Shown one piece after another: positions 6,602 through 13,789 of a stretch of DNA of 16,810 bases. Numbering within the stretch: position 1 is the stretch's first letter; each line of letters starts with the position of its first letter. The stretch is from assembly GCA_046081905.1 (NCBI GenBank), contig JBJTWS010000358.1, forward strand, positions 1-16,810, given 5' to 3'. The DNA comes from CBW1002 sp046081905. Its GTDB lineage: Bacteria; Cyanobacteriota; Cyanobacteriia; PCC-6307; Cyanobiaceae. The notes below the pieces were generated by a model. That model saw only the letters and a list, made by a program, of their open reading frames with translations. It had not been told where the DNA came from and did not search any database. A program made the translations under genes and the position numbers.

Positions 6602-8731
6602 TTGGCATCCATCCGGATCGGTCACCCCTGGCCCCTGGGAGCGACCGTCACCCGCCACGGCGTGAATTTCTCCGTGGTCGCCCCGGCGGCCACCCGGGTG
6701 GAGCTGCTGCTCTTCGACGGGGCCGACGCCCGTGAACCCAGCCGGGTGATCGAATTCGATGCCCGTCACCGCTCCGGCGACCACTGGCATGGCGAAGTGG
6801 AGGGGCTGGGTCTGGGCTGCTGCTACGCCTACCGGGTCTTCGGGCCGATCCAGCCCGGCGGCCATGGGTTCAACCCCTCCAAGGTGCTGCTCGATCCCTG
6901 TGCCCGGGCGATCGCCGGCTGGGACACCTACCAGCGCGGCGCCGCGGTGGGCAATGTGCCCAACACCGGCGCCTGCCTCAAGGGGGTGGTGACCGAACGC
7001 GACAGCTTCGACTTCGAAGCGGCCCCCCGGCCGCGCCATCGCTGGCAGGCCAGCGTGATCTACGAGCTGCACGTGGGCGGCTTCACCCGAGGCTCCGCCT
7101 CCCCGGTGGCCCCGGAGCGGCGCGGCACCCTGCTGGGCCTGATCGACACGATCCCCTACCTGCGGGATCTGGGCGTGACCGCGGTGGAGCTGCTGCCGGT
7201 GATGGCCTTCGATCCGCAGGACGCCCCCCCGGGCCGCCGCAACCACTGGGGCTACAGCCCCCTGAGCTGGATGGCGCCCCACCCGGGCTACCTGCTGGGC
7301 GACGATCCCCTCCAGGCCCGCCAGCAGGTGCGGCAGCTGGTCAGCGCCTGCCACAGGGCCGGCCTGGAGGTGATCCTCGATGTGGTCTACAACCACACCA
7401 CCGAAGGCAACCAGGACGGCCCCACCCTCAGCTGGCGCGGCTTCGGCGACCGCCTCTACTACCAGCAGAACGAGCGGGGCCAGTACCTCGACGTGAGCGG
7501 CTGCGGCAACACCATCGCCGCCAACCGGGCCCTGGTGCGCCGCCTGATCCTCGAATCCCTGCGCTGCTGGGCCGTGGAGCTGGGGGTGGATGGCTTCCGC
7601 TTCGATCTCGGCATCGCCCTCAGCCGCGGCGAGCAGCTGATGCCCCTCGACGATCCGCCGCTGTTCGAGGCGATCGAGGCGGATCCACAGCTCAGTGATC
7701 TGAAGCTGATCAGCGAGCCCTGGGACTGCGGTGGCCTCTACCGGCTGGCCGATTTCCCGGCCCGACGGGTGGCCACCTGGAACGGCCGCTTCCGCGATGA
7801 CCTGCGCCGCTTCTGGAAGGGGGATGAGCGCACCTGCTGGCCCATGGGGCAACGGCTCTGCGGCAGCCCCGACCTCTACCCCGCCGCGCCGCCCCATCCC
7901 GGCCAGTGCATCGCCTTCCTCACCGCCCACGACGGCTTCACCCTGGCGGATCTGGTGAGCTTCAACGGCAAGCACAACCTGGCCAACGGGGAGGACAACC
8001 GCGACGGCGACAACCACAACAACAGCTGGAACCACGGCGTGGAGGGCCCCAGCAGCGACCATGCGGTGAGCGCCCTGCGGGAGCGGCAGATCCGCAACCT
8101 GCTGGCCTCGCTGCTGCTGGCCCCCGGGGTGCCGATGCTGCTCATGGGCGATGAGGTGCGCCGCAGCCAGGGGGGCAACAACAACACCTGGTGCCAGGAC
8201 AACCCCCTGGGCTGGATGCACTGGCAGCCCGACGCCGATGACCTGGCCCTGCGCACCTACCTGCGCCGGTTGCTGCGCCTGCGCCGCCACCTGGCGCCGC
8301 TGCTGAACCCGGAAACCCCGCTGATCGACGGGGTGCAGGGGGAGTCCACCAGCACGATTCCCGCCCATACCTGGCGGGAATGGCACGGGGTGGAGCTGCG
8401 GCGCCCCGACTGGGCCAGCTGGTCCCACACCCTGGCCTGGAGCCTGCATGATCCCCACCATGGGGCCCTGCTCTGGTGCGGCATGAACGCCTACAGCAAG
8501 GCCATGCACTTCGACCTGCCCCCCTGCAGCGGCGGCTGGCTGCGGGTGATCGACACGGCCCTGCCTCCGGACCACGACCTGCCGGCCCGTCCGGATCGCT
8601 GGAGCCCCCCAGGAGCCCCGCTGGAGAGCCGCAGCCTCATGCTGATGCTGGCCGCCCCGCTGCTGACGGGCGTACATCTCGACCAGGAGCCCCGGCCCGG
8701 TTCCCCGGAGGCGGCCCCTCCCCTCCCCTAG
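6602..8731 (+). CDS. glgX: GlgX-type glycogen debranching enzyme (isoamylase family)
   Basis: This GH13 enzyme cleaves alpha-1,6 branches of glycogen or limit dextrin, releasing chains for glycogen breakdown in the cytoplasm. The 709 residues begin with the CBM48-like N-terminal domain (GHPWPLGATVTRHGVNFSVV). The catalytic barrel has region I DVVYNHT (D260), region II GFRFDLG with the nucleophile D335, region III ISEPWD with the acid/base E372, and region IV TAHDGFTL (H443, D444). The stretch NGEDNRDGDNHNNSWN is typical of GlgX and isoamylase. The start is a TTG; no ATG or GTG lies in frame before the conserved N-terminus, and a GGA precedes the TTG. It ends by a TAG inside a CTAG shared with the convergent gene. 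Isoamylase and GlgX are hard to tell apart by eye. Confidence 0.93.
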   Translation: MASIRIGHPWPLGATVTRHGVNFSVVAPAATRVELLLFDGADAREPSRVIEFDARHRSGDHWHGEVEGLGLGCCYAYRVFGPIQPGGHGFNPSKVLLDPCARAIAGWDTYQRGAAVGNVPNTGACLKGVVTERDSFDFEAAPRPRHRWQASVIYELHVGGFTRGSASPVAPERRGTLLGLIDTIPYLRDLGVTAVELLPVMAFDPQDAPPGRRNHWGYSPLSWMAPHPGYLLGDDPLQARQQVRQLVSACHRAGLEVILDVVYNHTTEGNQDGPTLSWRGFGDRLYYQQNERGQYLDVSGCGNTIAANRALVRRLILESLRCWAVELGVDGFRFDLGIALSRGEQLMPLDDPPLFEAIEADPQLSDLKLISEPWDCGGLYRLADFPARRVATWNGRFRDDLRRFWKGDERTCWPMGQRLCGSPDLYPAAPPHPGQCIAFLTAHDGFTLADLVSFNGKHNLANGEDNRDGDNHNNSWNHGVEGPSSDHAVSALRERQIRNLLASLLLAPGVPMLLMGDEVRRSQGGNNNTWCQDNPLGWMHWQPDADDLALRTYLRRLLRLRRHLAPLLNPETPLIDGVQGESTSTIPAHTWREWHGVELRRPDWASWSHTLAWSLHDPHHGALLWCGMNAYSKAMHFDLPPCSGGWLRVIDTALPPDHDLPARPDRWSPPGAPLESRSLMLMLAAPLLTGVHLDQEPRPGSPEAAPPLP

Positions 8732-11115
8732 GCCACCGCCGCCTCGATCGCCACCACCTGATCGCGCCCCTGCTGCTTGGCCCGGTACTTGGCGGCATCG
8801 GCCCGGGCGATCAGGGTGTCGGAGTCTTCCCCGGGACAGGCCAGGGTCACCCCGAGGCTGAAGGTGACCCGCAGGGGACCCGCGGTGGTGGGGATCGGGC
8901 TGTCGAGGTGGCGGCGGATCTTCTCTACGATCTCCAGGGCATTGGCAAGGTTCTGCACCCCCCGCAGCACGGCGATCAGTTCATCGCCTCCCACCCGTGC
9001 GGCCAGGTCATCGACCCGGAGGCTGCTGCGCAACCGCTCCGCCAGGGTGCGCAGCACCTGATCGCCCACGGCGTGGCCGTAGGTGTCGTTGATCGATTTG
9101 AAGCGGTCGACATCGCAGAAGAGCACCGCCGTGGCGGAGCCGTTGCGATGGATCTGGCCGCTGAGGGACTCGATCTGATGGAGGATCTCGCGCCGGTTCA
9201 GCAGGCCGGTGAGATCGTCGGTGCTGGCCCGGTGACGGATCTCCTCCTCGGCGGTCACCTCGGCATCCACGGTCCGCAGCGACCCCAACAGGCCATCGGG
9301 TTCGCCGGAGGCCGTGTAGAAGGTGCTGGCGTGGCTGTCCACCCAGTGCCAGTCGCCGTTGCGGGCGCGCATCCTGTAGCGGGCCCGCACCCGCTCGCCC
9401 CGGTGGATCTGCTCGAGATTGCGCTCGAAGCTGGCGATCTGCTCGGCGGTGAGAAAGTCGGTGAACCGCTGCCCGATCCAGTCATCGGGGCTCCAGCCGA
9501 GCATCGTCCGCAGGGCGGGCGACACCCAGAGCACGGTGCTGCCGCGCAGACGGATCACCGCGTCGGTGGAGTTATCGGCGAGGAGGCGGTAGTTCTCCTC
9601 GGATTCGGCGATGCGGCGGGCGTCGAACACCTGCTGCGACACATCCCGCCAGGTGACGCTGAGCAGATCCCCCACCTTGGCGGCGTGGATGTCGAAGTAG
9701 CGATCCCCCTGCTCCGGCTCGAAGTCCGGATAGAAGAAGTTGTCGAGGATCAGCGGCTCGCCGGTCTCCACCGTCTCGGCGAAGCGGGCGAACAGCCCCA
9801 GCTCCCGGGCCCGCGGCAGCAGATCCAGCAGCAGCGAACCGATCAGCCGGTGGCGATCCAGGCCCATGGCCTGGCAGCCGGTGCTGCTGGCCTTGGCGTA
9901 GTGGAAGTTCTCGATCGTGCCGCGCTCGTTGCGCACGGCCTCCAGGATCACCAGCGGATCGATCAGTGATTCCAGGGTGGCCCGCAGCTCGGCCCGTTCC
10001 CGGTGCAGATCCTCCTGGGCGGCGATCAGGTCGTTCACATCCCGCAGGGCCACCACCTCGCCGCTGGGTTCGCCGTCGCGGTCGTGCAGGGCCCGGGCCG
10101 TGATCGACATCCAGCGGAAGCCCTGCTCGGCCGAGCGCACCCGCATCAGGTAGTTCCCGGGTTCCTCCTGGGCTCCCCGGCTGCGCAGCTGCGCCTGCAG
10201 AGCCCGCAGCCGCAGCTGATCGTCTGGATGGATGCGCTCCATCAGGCGGCTGCCCAGCAGCTCCTCCTCCCTCCAGCCCAGGCTGCCCGCCGCGGTGGGC
10301 GAGATCCAGCGGATGCGATGGTCCTCGCTGGCCTCGAACACCACGTCGGAGGCGTTCTCCGCCAGCAGGCGGAAGCGGTGCTCCGAGGCGGCGAGGCGCT
10401 CGGCGGCCCGGTGCCGCTCGCTCACGTCGCGCCAGGTGAGGCTCACGGCATCGCCAACCTTCACCGCCCGGATTTCGCAGTGACGCCGGGGCAAGCCGTC
10501 CTCGTCGGCGCAGATCACATCGTCGAGCTGCAGCCGAATCCCGGTTTCGAGCACCCGGCGGTACTGCTCCAGCAGGGCGGGGGTGGCCTGGTTGGGCAGG
10601 GCGATGCGCAGGGTGCGTCCCATCAGTTGCCGGTGGGAAACGCAATGGGAGCGGCAGGCGGCGGCATTCACGCTGCTGATCAGGAAATCGTCGATCACGC
10701 CGCCCCCCCGGCGGATCGGGGTGAGCAGCAGGTGGGGATCCAGCAGGGTGTCGAGGGTGGCGTGCAGCAGGTCGCGCTGCTGGCGGAGTTCCAGCTGGGC
10801 CCGCACCTCCTGGCTGCTGTCCAGCACCTGCACATACACCCGCTGCACGGCCCCCGTGGCGTCGCGGCTGCAGCTGAGCGCCACGTCGCCCCAGATCACC
10901 TCCCCATCGCTGCGCAGCCACCGCAGCCTCTGCTGAACGTCGTTGCCCTGCCGGGCCAGCAGATCCCGGAGCTGGGTCTCCAGGGCGGCCCGCTCCTCCG
11001 GATGGAGGAGTTCCAGCCAGGGGCTTCCCAGGAGGGCTTTCGCCGTGCGCCCCACAAAGTGGCAGAAGGCCGGATTCACCGCCAGCAGGGTTCCGGATTC
11101 GGTGGCTTCACCCAT
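8728..11115 (-). CDS. multi-PAS diguanylate cyclase, C-terminal part of a split gene
   Basis: This 795-residue open frame holds about five PAS-like segments (near residues 1-110, 115-240, 246-370, 380-495 and 505-625), then a GGDEF domain. The GGDEF domain begins ASTDDLTGLLNRRE, has FCDVDRFKSINDTYGH, and carries the active-site motif RVGGDELIA at residues 709-713. The final position is Leu instead of Phe. An RxxD inhibitory-site motif (R700-V-D-D703) lies five residues before it, so product inhibition by c-di-GMP is likely. No EAL domain and no membrane helix are seen, so the enzyme should be cytoplasmic. The ATG at 11115 cuts into the first PAS domain; the same frame continues upstream past one TAG (11158-11160) into the preceding PAS gene. 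The two are probably one interrupted gene. Confidence 0.85.
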   Translation of the reverse strand: MGEATESGTLLAVNPAFCHFVGRTAKALLGSPWLELLHPEERAALETQLRDLLARQGNDVQQRLRWLRSDGEVIWGDVALSCSRDATGAVQRVYVQVLDSSQEVRAQLELRQQRDLLHATLDTLLDPHLLLTPIRRGGGVIDDFLISSVNAAACRSHCVSHRQLMGRTLRIALPNQATPALLEQYRRVLETGIRLQLDDVICADEDGLPRRHCEIRAVKVGDAVSLTWRDVSERHRAAERLAASEHRFRLLAENASDVVFEASEDHRIRWISPTAAGSLGWREEELLGSRLMERIHPDDQLRLRALQAQLRSRGAQEEPGNYLMRVRSAEQGFRWMSITARALHDRDGEPSGEVVALRDVNDLIAAQEDLHRERAELRATLESLIDPLVILEAVRNERGTIENFHYAKASSTGCQAMGLDRHRLIGSLLLDLLPRARELGLFARFAETVETGEPLILDNFFYPDFEPEQGDRYFDIHAAKVGDLLSVTWRDVSQQVFDARRIAESEENYRLLADNSTDAVIRLRGSTVLWVSPALRTMLGWSPDDWIGQRFTDFLTAEQIASFERNLEQIHRGERVRARYRMRARNGDWHWVDSHASTFYTASGEPDGLLGSLRTVDAEVTAEEEIRHRASTDDLTGLLNRREILHQIESLSGQIHRNGSATAVLFCDVDRFKSINDTYGHAVGDQVLRTLAERLRSSLRVDDLAARVGGDELIAVLRGVQNLANALEIVEKIRRHLDSPIPTTAGPLRVTFSLGVTLACPGEDSDTLIARADAAKYRAKQQGRDQVVAIEAAVA

Positions 11116-11157
11116 GCCGATCGCCGCATGCTCGAAGGTGAGGCGCAGCTGCTCCTC

Positions 11158-12273
11158 CTAGGCGGCCAGCTGCAGTTCGGCCTGTTTGTGGGCCTCGATG
11201 TCGCGCCAGCCGCCCACCAGTTCCTTCACCTGGCCATTGTTTCCCCGCACGCCCCGCCCCTGCATGGCCACCCAGCGGTGGTGGCCGGAGCGGCAGCGCA
11301 CGCGGAATTCGCAGCGCACGCCTTCGCCACGGAGGAAGGCGGCATCGGTCTGGTGGAGCACATCCAGATCGTCCGGGTGCACGAAACCCGCCAATGGCAG
11401 CCCGGTGAGCTCCTCCGGTCGCCAGCCGGTGAGGGAGGTGATCGCATCCGACACCCAGAGGGTCACCCCATCGGGGCGGGCCCGGAAGACCACGGCATTG
11501 GCGCTCTCGGCCAGGATCCGGTAGCCCTCCGCCTGCCGGCGGCTGGCTTCCTCCTGCCGGTGGCGCAGGGTCACATCCCGCTGCACGATCAGCCGCAGGC
11601 CCCCCTCGATCCCCTCCAGGGGCAGGGGGGTCTCGTCGCACTCCACCCAGTAGGGGGTGCCGTCGCGGTGGTGCTGGATCAGCTCCAGGCTGAGCGGATC
11701 TCCCCTCCGGCGGGCCTCCTCGAGCCGTTCCCGCTGCCGCGGGTCGGTCTGGGGCCCCAGCAGCCGGGCGGGGCTGCGGCCCAGCAGCTCGTGGCGTTCA
11801 TAGCCGCTCTGGCGCAGGGCGGCTTCGTTGGCGTAGAGAATCACCGCGCCGGGGGGATCGGATGCGGTGACCCGGCTCACCAGCACCGCATCCCGCACCT
11901 GCTGCAGCAGTAGACCCAGCAGGGGTTCCGGGCCGCTGTCCCCGCGGGTGGCCGTGGGCTCGTGGAGCAGCCCCACCCCCACGCCATCGTCGGTGCGGAA
12001 CAGCCGCAGATGCAGCCGGCTCTGGCCCCGGGGGAGGTGTTCCTCAAGGGGCCCCTGGCTGGCCAGGGCAGGCCGGTGCCGCTCGATCACCGCCGCCAGT
12101 GCACTCCAGTGCTCCGCCAGCGGCTGGCCCAGCAGTGCCGCGCTGCCGTTGCCCAGTTGCCGGAGGGCCGTCTCATCGATGTGGCTCACCCGCCCGTCGC
12201 CATCGACCAGCAGCAGTCCATCCCCCGGCTGGAGGAGGAACTCGCGGATCCGGCCCGTGCGGTCGCGGGTCAT
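11158..12273 (-). CDS. PAS-domain sensor, N-terminal part of the split PAS-GGDEF gene
   Basis: This 371-residue frame holds a divergent PAS-like N-terminus (about 1-115) and two clearer PAS domains (about 120-240 and 250-365), with PAS hallmarks such as TGWRPEELTGLPLAGFVHPDD and a PAC-like end GGWRDIEAHKQAE. It ends in LQLAA and a TAG. After the TAG the same frame reads EEQLRLTFEHAAIGMGEA, the natural start of the next PAS domain. It has no output domain of its own, so the intact product would be about 1181 residues with some eight PAS domains and a GGDEF. The start at 12273 is the first ATG, 23 bases after the transporter stop. A perfect palindrome lies in that gap. Confidence 0.8.
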   Translation of the reverse strand: MTRDRTGRIREFLLQPGDGLLLVDGDGRVSHIDETALRQLGNGSAALLGQPLAEHWSALAAVIERHRPALASQGPLEEHLPRGQSRLHLRLFRTDDGVGVGLLHEPTATRGDSGPEPLLGLLLQQVRDAVLVSRVTASDPPGAVILYANEAALRQSGYERHELLGRSPARLLGPQTDPRQRERLEEARRRGDPLSLELIQHHRDGTPYWVECDETPLPLEGIEGGLRLIVQRDVTLRHRQEEASRRQAEGYRILAESANAVVFRARPDGVTLWVSDAITSLTGWRPEELTGLPLAGFVHPDDLDVLHQTDAAFLRGEGVRCEFRVRCRSGHHRWVAMQGRGVRGNNGQVKELVGGWRDIEAHKQAELQLAA

Positions 12274-12282
12274 CGCCGGGGC

Positions 12283-12298
12283 AGGAACAGCTGTTCCT
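12283..12298. promoter_or_regulatory. perfect 16-base palindrome between transporter and PAS gene
   Basis: The sequence aggaacagctgttcct reads the same on both strands with no spacer. It fills most of the 23-base gap between the transporter stop and the PAS gene ATG and overlaps the stop codon. It could be an operator for a dimeric regulator or act in the RNA. Its function is not known. Confidence 0.5.
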
Positions 12299-13202
12299 AC
12301 TCTGCCGCCAGCGGTAGCCGGGTGGCAGCCTCCGCCTTCGCCTCCTGCCGTTTCTGCCAGCGCAGGAAGGGCAGGGAGAGCACCACGGTGACCAGCAGAT
12401 AGGCCAGAACCGCGATCTTCACGCCGGGCTGGCCGGCCGCATGGGTGGCGGCGAACAGCAGGGCCAGGCCCGGATTCCGCATCGAGGTGACCAGGGCCAC
12501 GGTGGTGCGCTCCTGGGGTTCGGCCCGGGGGCCGGCCATGAGCAGGCCGATCGCCAGGGTGGCCAGCACCAGCACGGCCATCACCGCCAGGGCAAGCCGT
12601 TCCCGGCTCACGAAGGGCAGCAGCAGCGGGCCCGTGCGCACGAGCACCAGCAGGAGCAGCACCAGGAACAGGCTGTTGGCCAACCGGTTGAGGGGGGCCT
12701 CGATCCGCTCCGCCAGCTGCGGCTGGCCGTGGCGCAGCAGCATGCCCGCCGCCAGGGGCAGCAGCTGCACCCGCCCCACCTGCAGGGCCACCTCCAGCGG
12801 ACCGATGTCCCAGCCGCTCAGCCCGAAGGCGCTGCGGAGGGCATCGGCCATCAGGGGAATCGAGGCGATCGCGGCCACCGCCGCGCTGGCCTGCAGCAGC
12901 GCAGCCAGCTGGCGGTCGCACCCCTGCTTGCCGGCCTTGCGGAGGGTGAGGGGCGCGCTGGGGGACACCACCATCAGCGCGATCGCCAGGCGGGCGGCGG
13001 GGCTGAGGGCCTGGCTGAAGGGCAGCTTCAGCAGCAGCAGGGCCGCCAGGGGCACCAGCAGGCAGGAGCCCAGCAGCACGCGCCCCACCAGGGCCGGCCG
13101 CCGCCGCAGCTGGGTGAGGGTGTCGACCGGCAGCCCCAGCCCCAGGTCGACCATGATCGTGAACAGGGTGGCGCCCGCGAACAGGGCGGAGGCCTGGGCC
13201 AT
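12297..13202 (-). CDS. BASS/SBF-family (bile acid:sodium symporter-like) transporter
   Basis: The 301-residue protein is almost entirely hydrophobic, with about nine or ten membrane helices. Features such as SPSAPLTLRKAGK in the first half and TSMRNPGLALLFA in the second resemble the two half-repeats of the BASS/SBF fold. Members of this family carry organic anions with sodium; in cyanobacteria they include bicarbonate and pyruvate carriers, but the substrate here cannot be read from sequence. ATG at 13202 was chosen because it leaves 47 bases to the divergent cytochrome b gene; ATG at 13256 would overlap that gene. It lies directly upstream of the PAS-GGDEF gene on the same strand, so the two may form an operon. 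Confidence 0.75.
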   Translation of the reverse strand: MAQASALFAGATLFTIMVDLGLGLPVDTLTQLRRRPALVGRVLLGSCLLVPLAALLLLKLPFSQALSPAARLAIALMVVSPSAPLTLRKAGKQGCDRQLAALLQASAAVAAIASIPLMADALRSAFGLSGWDIGPLEVALQVGRVQLLPLAAGMLLRHGQPQLAERIEAPLNRLANSLFLVLLLLVLVRTGPLLLPFVSRERLALAVMAVLVLATLAIGLLMAGPRAEPQERTTVALVTSMRNPGLALLFAATHAAGQPGVKIAVLAYLLVTVVLSLPFLRWQKRQEAKAEAATRLPLAAE

Positions 13203-13249
13203 GGGGCAGCGGCGGGAGGCAGCATGGATCCTGCTCCCTCCACGCGGCC

Positions 13250-13789
13250 ATGGCATGCCCGTACCAACCGTCCCTGCTGCGGCTGCTGCACGGCGCCACC
13301 GCGCTGCTGGTGCTGGCGGCCTGGCTCAGTGGGCTGGTCGTGTACGGCCGCTACGACGGCCGCTGGGGGCGGCTGCCCTTCACGATCGGTGCCGGCTTGG
13401 ACTGGATCGATCTGCTCGGCACCGGCGGCGTGCTGCTCTGGCCCCTGGCACTCCTGTTCGGCCTCTATGCGATCACCCTGGGGCGGCGCCGGTTGCGCAA
13501 CCCCGCCAATGCCGTGGCGCTGCTGGCCCTGGCCCTGGCGGTGGGTAGCGGCAAGCTGATGAACGAGAACTGGCTGCGCGATGGCCAGCTGCAGCCGCTG
13601 GTGTACTCGCTCCACCTGCTCGGCTGGCTGGGGATCACCGCCGCGCTGCTCTGGCACCTGGCCGCATTGCGGCTTCGGGGGGGAACCCCGCTGCTGCGCT
13701 CCATGCTGAGCCTGCGGACCCGGCCGGGGGATCGACCCAGGGACTGGCCGGGGCAGGTGCGCCGCTTCCTCGCCTCCGGCCGCGCCTAG
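13250..13789 (+). CDS. cytochrome b561-like (cytochrome b/b6 domain) membrane protein
   Basis: The 179-residue protein has four likely membrane helices (about 12-32, 52-77, 86-102 and 118-141). Histidines placed for heme binding lie within or next to them: H14 in LLHGATALL, H122 in YSLHLLGW and H136 in LLWHLAALR. This fits the small b-type cytochromes that move electrons across or within a membrane. A basic cytoplasmic tail follows. ATG at 13250 opens directly before the first helix. It is divergent from the transporter and convergent with the iron-sulfur/cNMP protein gene, with which it shares a CTAG at the stops. The electron donor and acceptor are unknown; the neighbour is an obvious candidate. 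Confidence 0.8.
   Translation: MACPYQPSLLRLLHGATALLVLAAWLSGLVVYGRYDGRWGRLPFTIGAGLDWIDLLGTGGVLLWPLALLFGLYAITLGRRRLRNPANAVALLALALAVGSGKLMNENWLRDGQLQPLVYSLHLLGWLGITAALLWHLAALRLRGGTPLLRSMLSLRTRPGDRPRDWPGQVRRFLASGRA

Noticed and set aside
13203..13249. Imperfect inverted repeat AGCA...GGATCC...TGCT between transporter and cytochrome b genes.
   Set aside because: It contains one mismatch and the GGATCC core is common in GC-rich DNA. It is too weak to list as an operator.
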